The position numbers and the translations under genes were made by a program. This document shows positions 50,771 to 58,228 of a DNA stretch of 58,228 nucleotides, piece after piece (within the stretch, counting starts at the first letter, position 1; every line of letters begins with the position of its first letter). This stretch comes from Nitrospirillum pindoramense. GTDB taxonomy: Bacteria > Pseudomonadota > Alphaproteobacteria > Azospirillales > Azospirillaceae. The notes under the pieces are model-generated. The model saw only the letters and a program-made list of their open reading frames with translations, was not told where the DNA came from and did no database searches. Location of the stretch: NCBI RefSeq assembly GCF_007827955.1, contig NZ_VITR01000021.1, positions 1 to 58,228 on the forward strand, given 5' to 3'.

Positions 50771-50800
50771 GAAAGGCCGGACCGCTTGGTTCGGCCTTTC
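50771..50800 (+). terminator. Terminator of the tRNA-Leu gene
   Basis: GAAAGGCCGGACC (50771-50783) pairs with GGTTCGGCCTTTC (50788-50800), with one wobble, around GCTT. It is followed by GCGTTT. It begins seven bases after the CCA end. Confidence 0.75.
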
Positions 50801-51026
50801 GCGTTTCCGGGCGCCTTTTCCAGGCCGATCAAACGCATGGCAGCCGGTCGCGTCCCGGCTGAATGGCACCTTGCCGTCCATCGCCTCTGGACAATGGCGG
50901 GCCCTGGGGCCTAAGCAGGAAGGGCGCCGAACGCTTGACGGCGCCGGTGGGGCCGCCGCGACGGTGGCGCCACGGGCGCCTGTGAGGCTGTTCGGGACCC
51001 AGTCCCCCGCAGAAGAGACCGGCCCC

Positions 51027-53312
51027 ATGTCCGACGAGTTTCGCGAAGCCGCCCTAGACTATCACCGGCTGCCGACGCCGGGTAAGATCGCCGTCCAACC
51101 GACCAAGCCCCTGGCGACTCAGCGCGACCTGGCCTTGGCTTATTCGCCCGGCGTGGCCTTCGCCTGCGAGGCGATCGTCGCCGACCCGGCCGAGGCCAGC
51201 CAGATGACCTCGCGCGGCAACCTGGTGGCCGTGATCACCAACGGCACCGCCGTCCTGGGCCTGGGCGACATCGGTCCCCTGGCCGCGAAGCCGGTGATGG
51301 AGGGCAAGGGCGTCCTGTTCAAGAAGTTCGCCGGCATCGACGTCTTCGACATCGAGGTCGATGAGAAGGACCCCGACAAGCTGGTCGACATCATCGCGGC
51401 GCTGGAGCCCACGTTCGGCGGCATCAACCTTGAGGACATCAAGGCGCCGGAATGCTTCTACGTGGAAAGCAAGCTGCGCGAGCGCATGAAGATCCCGGTC
51501 TTCCATGACGACCAGCACGGCACCGCCATCATCGTCGCCGCCGCCATCACCAACGCGCTGAAGCTGCGCGGCCGCAAGATCGACGAGGTCAAGCTGGTGG
51601 CCAGCGGCGCCGGCGCTGCGGCGCTGGCCTGCCTGGACCTGCTGGTGGACATGGGCATGCCCGTGGACAACATCTGGGTCAGCGACATCAAGGGCGTGGT
51701 CTATGACGGCCGCACCGAGCTGATGGACCCGCGCAAGGCGCGTTACGCCAAGAAGACCAACGCCCGCACCCTGGACGACATCATCGATGGCGCGGACATT
51801 TTCCTCGGCCTGTCGGCGCCGCGCGTGCTGACCAAGGCCATGGTGTCCAAGATGGCGGGCCAGCCGGTCATCCTGGCGCTGGCCAACCCCACCCCGGAAA
51901 TCATGCCGGAGGAGGCGCGCGCGGCGCAGCCCGACGCCATCATCGCCACCGGCCGCTCCGACTATCCCAACCAGGTCAACAACGTCCTGTGCTTCCCCTT
52001 CATCTTCCGCGGCGCCCTGGACGTGGGCGCGACGCAGATCAACGAGGCGATGAAGATCGCCGCGGTGGAGGCCATCGCCCGCCTGGCCATGGCGGAGCAG
52101 CATGACGTGGTGGCGGCCGCCTATGGTGACCAGTCCGCCGGTTTCGGCCCGGACAACATCATTCCCAAGCCTTTCGATCCGCGCCTGATCCTGGAGATCG
52201 CGCCGGCGGTGGCCAAGGCCGCCATGGACAGCGGCGTGGCCACCCGGCCTATCACCGATTTCGACGCCTACCGCGAACGGTTGTCGCAGTTCGTCTTCCG
52301 CTCCGGCCTGCTGATGAAGCCGGTGTTCTCCCGCGCCAAGCAGGCGCCCAAGCGCCTGGTCTATTGCGAGGGCGAAGAGGAGCGGGTGCTGCGCGCCGTA
52401 CAGTTCGTGGTGGACGATGGCCTGGCCAAGCCCATCCTCATCGGCCGTCGCGATGTGGTGGCCCGCCGTATCGAGAAGCTGGGCCTGCGCATCGCGCTGG
52501 ACCGCGATGTCGAGTTGGTCGACCCGCAGAACGATCCGCGCTACGCCGATTATTGGCAGAGCTACCACGCCACGATGGAGCGGCGGGGCGTCAGCCCGGA
52601 CCGCGCCCGCCAGGTGGTGCGCAACAACACCACCGTCATCGGCTCGCTGATGGTGCGCAAGGGCGACGCCGACGCCATGATCGCCGGCACCGTCGGCCTG
52701 TACGACTGGCACCTTAAGCATGTGCTGGACGTCATTGGCCTGAAGCCGGGTACGACCATCCCGGCCGCCCTGTCGGTGCTGATCCTGCCCAAGGGCACCT
52801 TCTTCCTGGCCGACGCCTATGTGACGCCGGAGCCGACGGCCGACCAGATCGCGGCCATGACCGCGCTCGCGGCGGAAGAGGTCCGGCGCTTCGGCGTGGT
52901 GCCCAAGGTGGCCCTGCTGTCGCATTCCAACTTCGGCAGCCACGGCGACGCCTCGGCCTTGACCATGCGCGCCGCCCTGGCCAAGATCGAGCAGCAGTGC
53001 CCGACGCTGGAGGTTGAGGGGGAGATGCATGCCGACAGCGCCATCTCCGAGGACATCCGCAACCGCGTGTTCCCCAACAGTCGCCTGAAAGGCATGGCCA
53101 ACCTGCTGATCATGCCCAGCCGCGACGCCGCCAACATCGCCTTCAACCTGCTGAAGACCCTGGGCGAGGGGCAGCCGGTGGGGCCGGTGCTGCTGGGGGC
53201 CGCCCAGCCGGCCCACATCCTGACCCCGTCCGTCACCGTGCGCGGCATCGTCAACATGTCCGCCCTGGCCGTGGTCGACGCCCAGATGCACGAGGCGGGC
53301 GAGGGGAACTGA
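51027..53312 (+). CDS. maeB: NADP-dependent malic enzyme MaeB with C-terminal phosphotransacetylase-like domain
   Basis: 761 residues from the ATG at 51027 (AGAAGAGA upstream); the frame upstream to 50871 is not family-like. It decarboxylates malate to pyruvate with NADP. The malic domain (~15-165: [51 protein letters not shown]) and NAD-binding domain (~165-430: [43 protein letters not shown]) are followed by a phosphate-acetyltransferase-like domain (~440-755: [45 protein letters not shown]). The latter is usually regulatory, binding acetyl-CoA. Confidence 0.96.
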   Translation: MSDEFREAALDYHRLPTPGKIAVQPTKPLATQRDLALAYSPGVAFACEAIVADPAEASQMTSRGNLVAVITNGTAVLGLGDIGPLAAKPVMEGKGVLFKKFAGIDVFDIEVDEKDPDKLVDIIAALEPTFGGINLEDIKAPECFYVESKLRERMKIPVFHDDQHGTAIIVAAAITNALKLRGRKIDEVKLVASGAGAAALACLDLLVDMGMPVDNIWVSDIKGVVYDGRTELMDPRKARYAKKTNARTLDDIIDGADIFLGLSAPRVLTKAMVSKMAGQPVILALANPTPEIMPEEARAAQPDAIIATGRSDYPNQVNNVLCFPFIFRGALDVGATQINEAMKIAAVEAIARLAMAEQHDVVAAAYGDQSAGFGPDNIIPKPFDPRLILEIAPAVAKAAMDSGVATRPITDFDAYRERLSQFVFRSGLLMKPVFSRAKQAPKRLVYCEGEEERVLRAVQFVVDDGLAKPILIGRRDVVARRIEKLGLRIALDRDVELVDPQNDPRYADYWQSYHATMERRGVSPDRARQVVRNNTTVIGSLMVRKGDADAMIAGTVGLYDWHLKHVLDVIGLKPGTTIPAALSVLILPKGTFFLADAYVTPEPTADQIAAMTALAAEEVRRFGVVPKVALLSHSNFGSHGDASALTMRAALAKIEQQCPTLEVEGEMHADSAISEDIRNRVFPNSRLKGMANLLIMPSRDAANIAFNLLKTLGEGQPVGPVLLGAAQPAHILTPSVTVRGIVNMSALAVVDAQMHEAGEGN

Positions 53313-53345
53313 TCCGGCGCCCACAGCGCTGGAGGCGTGATCTGA

Positions 53346-53381
53346 AAAAGGCCGTCCCGGAGTGATCCGGGGCGGCCTTTT
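53346..53381 (+). terminator. Rho-independent terminator of maeB
   Basis: AAAAGGCCGTCCCGG (53346-53360) pairs with CCGGGGCGGCCTTTT (53367-53381), with one wobble. It begins 33 bases after the stop, upstream of the TetR promoter. Confidence 0.85.
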
Positions 53382-53404
53382 CCGTTCCGGCGCCGCCCGT
53401 CATC

Positions 53405-53432
53405 TTGACAATAGAACGATCGTTCGTTTATT
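53405..53432 (+). promoter_or_regulatory. Promoter and TetR-type operator of the TetR-thiolase unit
   Basis: A consensus -35, TTGACA (53405-53410), is followed 16 bases later by a -10-like TTTATT (53427-53432). Between them sits a perfect palindrome, GAACGATCGTTC (53414-53425), in the style of TetR/AcrR operators. A bound repressor would block the promoter. The start codon at 53441 is only eight bases past the -10, so the message may have almost no leader. Confidence 0.7.
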
Positions 53433-53440
53433 TTCCGTCC

Positions 53441-54070
53441 ATGAGCAAGGGTGTCCGCACGCGCGCCGCCATCCTGGAGGAGGCGTTGAGCCTCACCAGC
53501 ACGGACGGGTTGTCAGGCCTGACCATCGGCCTGCTGGCGGAGCGTACCGGCCTATCGAAAAGCGGCCTGTTCGCCCATTTCGGGTCCAAGGAGCAGTTGC
53601 AGGTGGCCGTGCTGCGGCAGGCCCAGGAGTGCTTCACCACCCATGTCATCCGGCCGGTGCTGCCCCTGCCGCGCGGCCTGCCCCGGCTGGAGGCCTTTGC
53701 CGAGGGCTGGTGGGCCTGGAACCAGTCCCCACCTTTCCCGGGCGGCTGTCCCATCCAGGCGGCCAGCCTGGAACTGGATGACCGGCCCGGCCCCTTGCGC
53801 GATGAGATCGCGGGGGCGCAGCGCCGCCTGCGCACCTTCATCCAGCAGGGTGCCGCCATGGCGGTAACGGCGGGCCATTTTCGCCCCGACCTCGATTGCA
53901 CCCTGTTCGCGTTCCAGATGGTGGGTATCGCCTTCGCCCAGACCATGACCTGCCGCCTGCTGGGTGAGCCGGAGGGCCTGGATTTCGTTCGCCGCGCCTG
54001 GCATGCCCAGGTCACGGACGCGGCTGCCGCCACACACAATCAAACGGGAGAGATAAGCCATGTCGACTGA
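53441..54070 (+). CDS. TetR/AcrR-family transcriptional regulator
   Basis: 209 residues from the ATG at 53441. The helix-turn-helix lies at ~5-55 (RTRAAILEEALSLTSTDGLSGLTIGLLAERTGLSKSGLFAHFGSKEQLQ). The C-terminal ligand domain (~75-190) resembles TetR proteins with a CxIQAAS-type GGCPIQAASLELDDRPGPLR segment. An upstream in-frame start at 53405 would translate through the promoter and is rejected. Autoregulation through the palindrome between -35 and -10 is likely. It overlaps the thiolase gene by 11 bases, so the pair is co-transcribed. Confidence 0.9.
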   Translation: MSKGVRTRAAILEEALSLTSTDGLSGLTIGLLAERTGLSKSGLFAHFGSKEQLQVAVLRQAQECFTTHVIRPVLPLPRGLPRLEAFAEGWWAWNQSPPFPGGCPIQAASLELDDRPGPLRDEIAGAQRRLRTFIQQGAAMAVTAGHFRPDLDCTLFAFQMVGIAFAQTMTCRLLGEPEGLDFVRRAWHAQVTDAAAATHNQTGEISHVD

Positions 54071-55247
54071 TCCGATTGTCATTGTCAGCACCGCCCGCAC
54101 CGCCATGGGCGGCATGATGGGCGACCTGTCCAGCCTGCCGGCGGCCCAATTGGGGGCGGCCGCGGTCAAGGGGGCGGTGGACCGCGCGGGCCTGGCGCCC
54201 GACGCCATTGACGAGGTGGTGATGGGCTGTGTGCTGCAGGCCGGCCAGGGCCAGGCGCCCGGCCGCCAGGCGGCGCTGGCCGCCGGCTTGCCGCAGTCCG
54301 TGCCCTGCAGCACCCTCAACAAGATGTGCGGCAGCGGCATGAAGGCGGCCATGGTCGCCCATGACCTGCTGGTGGCGGGCAGCGTCGACATCGCGCTGGC
54401 CGGTGGCATGGAAAGCATGTCCAACGCCCCCTATCTGCTGGACCGGGCGCGGGGCGGCTACCGCTATGGCCATGCCACCATCTATGACCACATGGCGCTG
54501 GACGGGCTGGAGGACGCCTACGACCGTGGCCGCGCCATGGGCACCTTCGCCGAGGATACGGCCGCCCATTACCAGTTCACCCGCGAGATGCAGGACGCCT
54601 ACGCCATCGAAAGCCTGCGCCGGGCCAAGGCCGCGGTGGAAGGCGGCTGGTTCGATGGCGAGACGGTGGGCGTCACGGTCAAGGGCAAGGGCGGCGATGT
54701 CGTCATCACCCGCGATGAGCAGCCGCTGAAAGGCAAGCCCGAGAAGATCCCGACCCTGAAGACCCCGTTCCGCAAGGACGGCACGGTCACGGCGGCCAGC
54801 AGCGCCAGCATAAGCGACGGCGCCGCCGCCCTGGTGCTGACCCGCGCCAGCGTGGCGGAGAAGCGCGGCCTGACGCCCCTGGCCCGCATCGTCGGCCACG
54901 CCAGCCATGCCCGCGCGCCCAACTGGTTCACCACCGCCCCCATCGGGGCCATCGAAACCCTGTTCGCCAAGACCGGCTGGTCGGCCCGGGATGTCGACCT
55001 GTTCGAGATCAACGAGGCCTTCGCCGTGGTGCCCATGGCGGCGATGCGGGAGTTCGACATTCCGCACGACAAGGTCAACGTCCATGGCGGCGCCTGCGCC
55101 CTCGGCCACCCCATCGGGGCGTCCGGCGCCCGCATCCTCGTGACCTTGCTGGCGGCGCTGCACCGTTATGACCTGGCCCGGGGCGTGGCCAGCCTGTGCA
55201 TCGGGGGGGGCGAGGCGACGGCCGTGGCCATCGAGCGTCTGCACTGA
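54060..55247 (+). CDS. Acetyl-CoA acetyltransferase (thiolase)
   Basis: 395 residues with GGGAGAGA just before the ATG. It condenses two acetyl-CoA or cleaves acetoacetyl-CoA. The nucleophilic cysteine is in TLNKMCGSGMKAAM, with VPCS just upstream. NEAFAVVPM carries the active-site Asn/Glu region. The His motif is GGACALGHPIGASGARI, where the second cysteine and histidine complete the site. A biosynthetic PhbA/AtoB role is plausible, but catabolic use cannot be excluded. Co-expressed with the overlapping TetR gene. Confidence 0.93.
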   Translation: MSTDPIVIVSTARTAMGGMMGDLSSLPAAQLGAAAVKGAVDRAGLAPDAIDEVVMGCVLQAGQGQAPGRQAALAAGLPQSVPCSTLNKMCGSGMKAAMVAHDLLVAGSVDIALAGGMESMSNAPYLLDRARGGYRYGHATIYDHMALDGLEDAYDRGRAMGTFAEDTAAHYQFTREMQDAYAIESLRRAKAAVEGGWFDGETVGVTVKGKGGDVVITRDEQPLKGKPEKIPTLKTPFRKDGTVTAASSASISDGAAALVLTRASVAEKRGLTPLARIVGHASHARAPNWFTTAPIGAIETLFAKTGWSARDVDLFEINEAFAVVPMAAMREFDIPHDKVNVHGGACALGHPIGASGARILVTLLAALHRYDLARGVASLCIGGGEATAVAIERLH

Positions 55248-55282
55248 CACGCTGGATCTCATCCGGCAGGTGGGCATACTGG

Positions 55283-55312
55283 GGACGGCCGCGCCGGGAG
55301 GGGCGGCCGTCC
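55283..55312. terminator. Hairpin between thiolase and isomerase genes
   Basis: GGACGGCCGC (55283-55292) pairs perfectly with GCGGCCGTCC (55303-55312). It lies 36 bases past the thiolase stop and 27 before the next start, so it may terminate or attenuate read-through. The T run is weak. Confidence 0.55.
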
Positions 55313-55338
55313 TCCTATCAGGATGGGGCCACCCGGTG

Positions 55339-55944
55339 ATGGCTGCGCAGCCCTTGGATTTCTATTTCGACTTCGCCTCGCCCTACGGCTATTTCGCCGC
55401 CATGGCCATCGATGAGCTGGCCGCGCGTCATGGCCGGACCGTCGCCTGGCATCCCATCCTGCTGGGGGCGGTATTCAAGAGCACGGGCGTGGCGGCCACT
55501 GTCCAACGCCCTTTGCAGGGCGATTATCTGCGCCATGACGTGGTGCGCTGCGCCCGTTATTACGACCTGCCCCTTACCTGGCCTGAGGTGATGCCGATCA
55601 ACGCGGTCACGCCCTCGCGCGCCTATTACTGGGCAGCCGCCCGCGACGTCGATTTGGCGCGGAGCTTGGCGAAGGCGCTGTATCGCGCCCACTGGCAGGA
55701 GGGGCGGGACATTTCTGGGATAGACGCGGTGGCCGATGTCGCCGCCGGCATCGGCATGGATGGGGACGCGGTGCGGAGCGGTGTGCAGGACCCGGCGGTG
55801 AAGGACGCGTTGCGCGCTGCCACCGATGCGGCCATGGCCAGGGGCGTCTTCGGCTCGCCCTTCATCTTCGTGGAGGGGGAGGGGTTCTGGGGCGCCGACC
55901 GCCTGGTGCAGGTGGAACGCTGGCTGGCGCAGGGCGGTTGGTGA
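55339..55944 (+). CDS. 2-hydroxychromene-2-carboxylate isomerase family protein (DsbA-like fold)
   Basis: 201 residues from the ATG at 55339. The N-terminal FYFDFASPYGYFAA is the family hallmark, with the serine at the glutathione site, and no CxxC thioredoxin motif is present. Later features are WHPILLGAVFKSTG, KGxYxxxD-type QGDYLRHDVVRCARYYDLPL, and GVFGSPFIFVEGEGFWGADRL. The named enzyme works in naphthalene breakdown, but most family members act on unknown glutathione-linked substrates. No aromatic pathway genes are nearby. The stop overlaps the next start (TGATG). Confidence 0.85.
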   Translation: MAAQPLDFYFDFASPYGYFAAMAIDELAARHGRTVAWHPILLGAVFKSTGVAATVQRPLQGDYLRHDVVRCARYYDLPLTWPEVMPINAVTPSRAYYWAAARDVDLARSLAKALYRAHWQEGRDISGIDAVADVAAGIGMDGDAVRSGVQDPAVKDALRAATDAAMARGVFGSPFIFVEGEGFWGADRLVQVERWLAQGGW

Positions 55945-56888
55945 TGAACGCCAGCGCCACGCCCCGCCGCCGTCGCAAGCGCTCACTGGTGACGCCCATC
56001 GCCCTGACGGTGGGCCTGCTGGCCTTGATCTCCCTCACCATCCAGGGGGCCGATCCGGGCCTGACGCTGGCGTTGCTGGGCGCCGTGGTCGTGGTCGTGG
56101 GCTCCTGCCACCTGTTGTTTCCGGGCAGCCGCTTCTTCACTATCGGCCTTGCCAACTTCGTCGGCATCTACGCCATCATTTTCGAGTTCTTCGTCGAGGC
56201 CCACTTCGCCAAGCTGCCGGCCTATCTGCTGGGGCTGGGCTTCGTCTTGCCCTTGGCGGCGTTCCTGGCGGGCGTGGTCATCCGGCGCGCCGGCATCCGC
56301 GCCATCGTCCATGGCCGCCCTCAGGGGCCGACCCGGCGCGATTTGCGGCGCTTCGGCCGGGCCTTCGGCTGGGTGCTGCCGCTGGGCGTGGTGGGGGCCG
56401 CCACCTTCCTGCTGACCCCGGAGACGCCCCAGCCGGTGGTCCGCGACGCCTTCGTCGCCGCCATGGGGTTCATCTCCTTCATCGTGCTGCTGGTCAGCTA
56501 CGACGTGGTGGTCCTGCTGCTGGAGACGGGGCTGCTGTTCGAGGAGTTCTTCGAGCAGGTGGCGGGACTGGCGGAGCCGGCCTTCGCCTTCTTCACCTTC
56601 TATTCCCTGCTGGTGATCATCTTCGCCGCCCTTTACACGGTGGTTGATCGGTTCGCGCCCCTCAACCAGTTCATGATCGGCGGCACGCCACAGCGGATCG
56701 GCTTCGCCGAAAGCCTTTATTTCTCCGTCGTCACCCTGTCTACCGTGGGGTATGGCGACATCGTGCCGGTGGGCAGCTTCATCCGGCTGGTGGTGGCGGC
56801 CGAGGTCATCGTGGGCATGCTGCTGCTGCTGTTCGGCTTCAACGCCATTTTCAGCTATTCCAGCAGCCGTCGCCCCCCCGAACGATAA
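55944..56888 (+). CDS. Two-pore-domain-type ion channel family protein (potassium selectivity filter)
   Basis: 314 residues from the ATG at 55944, overlapping the previous stop by one base; TTG/GTG starts just upstream are possible. Six or more hydrophobic segments are visible. The last pair flanks a pore loop with the filter STVGYGDIVPVG (near residue 267), as in potassium channels. The final helix (LVVAAEVIVGMLLLLFGFNAIF) follows. The cytosolic C-terminus is very short, with no RCK domain. An acidic FEEFFEQVAGLAEPAF stretch lies before the pore. Selectivity and gating are inferred from the filter only. Confidence 0.85.
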   Translation: MNASATPRRRRKRSLVTPIALTVGLLALISLTIQGADPGLTLALLGAVVVVVGSCHLLFPGSRFFTIGLANFVGIYAIIFEFFVEAHFAKLPAYLLGLGFVLPLAAFLAGVVIRRAGIRAIVHGRPQGPTRRDLRRFGRAFGWVLPLGVVGAATFLLTPETPQPVVRDAFVAAMGFISFIVLLVSYDVVVLLLETGLLFEEFFEQVAGLAEPAFAFFTFYSLLVIIFAALYTVVDRFAPLNQFMIGGTPQRIGFAESLYFSVVTLSTVGYGDIVPVGSFIRLVVAAEVIVGMLLLLFGFNAIFSYSSSRRPPER

Positions 56889-57023
56889 ATCTTCGCCAAA
56901 CATCTCTGGTGCCCATGTCAAAAAAGTCTTAACGCTTCTCTGATAGGGGTTGAGGCCGAAAGCCATGTCGGGGTAGGGGCGACCGCCCCGACGCGGGGCC
57001 TGAAACTTGAGGGGCGGGATGCC

Positions 57024-57365
57024 GTGAGCCGGTCGATCGAAGGCGTCAGCAACTGGATGCACTTGTTTCGTTGGATCGTGAAACTGATCCGCGATGACTA
57101 TGGCGTCGACGAAAAAATCCTGACCCGCACCGCGGTGCTGGAGACCGACTGCGGCCTCACCATCGAGCAGGTGGAAGAGGTGTTGGACATCGTCGCCGAC
57201 AGTTTCTCGATCCGGTTCCCCCAGGGCACCTTGGATGAGGTGCTGAAGCTGGAGGAACTGTGCCTGCTGGCGGCTTGGCTGAAGGGCATGTTCAAGCGGC
57301 CGGAATTCATTTCCGAAGGGTTCGAGGCCAAGTGCCGTTCTCTGAACGCCTCGGCCACCGCCTGA
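57024..57365 (+). CDS. Small conserved hypothetical protein, acyl-carrier-like helical fold
   Basis: 113 residues from GTG with GGGGCGGG upstream. The middle (KILTRTAVLETDCGLTIEQVEEVLDIVADSFSIRF in pieces) has the helix-loop-helix pattern of acyl-carrier-type proteins such as DUF1493. The position of the carrier serine is not clearly kept (DCGLT rather than DSL). Carrier function is therefore doubtful. No membrane segment or signal peptide. It stands alone between the ion channel and the DUF1489 gene. Confidence 0.55.
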   Translation: MSRSIEGVSNWMHLFRWIVKLIRDDYGVDEKILTRTAVLETDCGLTIEQVEEVLDIVADSFSIRFPQGTLDEVLKLEELCLLAAWLKGMFKRPEFISEGFEAKCRSLNASATA

Positions 57366-57497
57366 TTCCCGGCGCCTGGTCCCCGGCGCCTGATCCTCGA
57401 ACCTCTTCCTGGGCGCGCCCCTGTAACGGGGTGCCTTGACCCCGGGGCTTAAGCTCGTAGTCTCACGGACCCTGAGTGATATCGGCTTCGTGAGACC

Positions 57498-57923
57498 ATG
57501 CCCCTTCATATGCTGCGCCTCGCCGTGGGCGCCCCCGATCTTGCCGACATGCGCGATTGGCGCAATCGCAACCAGATGGACTGGAACGGCCACCGCGTGG
57601 TGCCGACCTATACCCGGCGCATGCCCACCCGCACGGCGGAGCTGCTGGATGGCGGTTCCCTCTATTGGGTGGTGAAGGGGATCCTGTGCTGCCGGGCGCG
57701 CTTCGTCGGCTTCGACCTGCTGCGCTCGCCTGAGGGGGATGAGGTCTGCCGCATGCTGTTGGATACCGAACTGGTGGAAACGGTGCCGCAGCCCAAGCGG
57801 CCTTTCCAGGGCTGGCGCTACCTGAAGCCGGAGGACGCGCCGGCCGACCTGGACCAGGCGGGTGGCGGCCAGGACCTGCCGCCCCACATCCTGGCGGAAC
57901 TGCGCCAGTTGGGCCTGGCCTAG
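57498..57923 (+). CDS. DUF1489 family protein
   Basis: 141 residues. The pattern LHMLRLAVGAPDLADMRDWRNRN...HRVVPTYTRRMPTRTAELLDGGSLYWVVKGILCCRARFVGFD, in pieces, matches the alphaproteobacterial DUF1489 family, whose role is unknown. The ELLDGGSLYWV core is the best-kept part. The C-terminus is acidic. Start ATG at 57498 follows a short spacer without a strong ribosome-binding site. Confidence 0.88.
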   Translation: MPLHMLRLAVGAPDLADMRDWRNRNQMDWNGHRVVPTYTRRMPTRTAELLDGGSLYWVVKGILCCRARFVGFDLLRSPEGDEVCRMLLDTELVETVPQPKRPFQGWRYLKPEDAPADLDQAGGGQDLPPHILAELRQLGLA

Positions 57924-57937
57924 AGCGGATCGCGGAA

Positions 57938-58022
57938 AAGCGGAATCGCTTTGGAGCGTGAATCCGCTTCTGAATAAGGACTTAGAGCCGAGCGCGTTTC
58001 TGGTTAAACGCGTTCGGCTCTA
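57938..58022. repeat. Composite palindromic element after the DUF1489 gene
   Basis: Two adjacent inverted repeats. The first is AAGCGGAATC (57938-57947) with GAATCCGCTT (57960-57969), one mismatch. The second is TAGAGCCGAGCGCGTTT (57983-57999) with AAACGCGTTCGGCTCTA (58006-58022), a 17-bp stem with one G-T wobble and a 6-base loop. It begins 15 bases past the stop and could serve as a terminator. The layout resembles short interspersed palindromes common between genes in Alphaproteobacteria. No other copy is evident in this window. Confidence 0.7.
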
Positions 58023-58120
58023 GATCCCGGTTTTCCAGGCGGCCTGCGGGTCTTGGGGTGGATCCTGGATAGGGGCTACGCCGCGTTTCGAAAAAAGTGA
58101 GGGTCGGACGAAAAAAGCTG

Positions 58121-58150
58121 TAGACAGCCCCCCGGTGGGGTCTCTATAAC
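58121..58150 (+). promoter_or_regulatory. Strong sigma-70-type promoter, possibly of an rRNA operon
   Basis: TAGACA (58121-58126) and TATAAC (58145-58150) are spaced 18 bases apart (17 if CTATAA is taken as -10). The preceding stretch has two AAAAAA tracts (58090-58117), like an UP element, and a GC-rich discriminator follows. No ORF starts in the remaining ~78 bases. This layout is what rRNA promoters of Azospirillum-type bacteria look like, but the window ends before any rRNA sequence. Confidence 0.5.
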
Positions 58151-58228
58151 CCCGTTCACCGACGCGGCGGGCGACAACGAACGGCGCGACGGCGAAGCGA
58201 TCCCTGAGTTCTGGCGGTTGACGCTGGT

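Overview
The window is GC-rich, densely packed chromosomal DNA from an alphaproteobacterium, most likely of the Rhodospirillales/Azospirillaceae type (Azospirillum or Nitrospirillum relatives). The clues are a metH split into two genes, a ChpT-type phosphotransferase next to a cheA(REC)-cheW-cheY-cheB-cheR operon, alphaproteobacterial families such as DUF1489, DUF3553 and SapC, and PutA without its own DNA-binding domain next to an Lrp-type regulator. This placement is inferred from gene content and was not tested by phylogeny.

Layout. 1-1883: a poorly conserved hypothetical gene, then about 940 bases without a convincing gene but with a striking array of short hairpins. 1884-3560: ettA. 3626-9427 (minus): a tightly coupled operon of FecI-type sigma factor, FecR, a TonB receptor with a signalling domain, and an AppA/Agp-like periplasmic phosphatase. 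9523-12063 (minus): a putative methyltransferase, then mlaC and mlaA. 12317-14289: an ArsR-methyltransferase regulator and metF behind a palindromic operator. 14475-17427: two paralogous crystallin-like secreted proteins and an S41-type protease. 17528-21336 (minus): split metH behind the same operator. 21568-24520: a flavoprotein and a patatin-like lipase with a possible sigma-54 promoter. 24692-28477: an Lrp-type regulator and putA. 28761-32527: a response regulator, an Hpt protein, a peptidoglycan-binding membrane protein and leucine dehydrogenase. 32724-39804: small conserved proteins, SapC, a ferredoxin, CreA, a 596-residue unknown, and two amidohydrolase-type enzymes. 39813-42322 (minus): nadK, moaA and a DUF3553 gene. 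42556-49069: chpT and the chemotaxis operon. 49285-57923: mscL, lipB, tRNA-Leu(GAG), maeB, a TetR regulator with thiolase, an isomerase, an ion channel and two small conserved genes. The right edge has a large inverted repeat and an rRNA-type promoter.

Functional links. Three stand out. First, the methionine cycle genes (metF and both metH parts) share a 16-18 bp palindrome and probably answer to the ArsR-methyltransferase protein, in the manner of SahR. Second, the sigma/FecR/TonB receptor/phosphatase operon looks like a cell-surface-signalling system for scavenging an organic phosphate. Third, a 20-bp-period array of hairpins with conserved loops but changing, self-complementary arms (1473-1527) has no explanation among known features that I can name.

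Limits: all function calls come from reading motifs and family resemblance by eye; no alignment, folding or database search was run. Start codons are chosen by ribosome-binding sites, overlaps and family length, and several remain uncertain.
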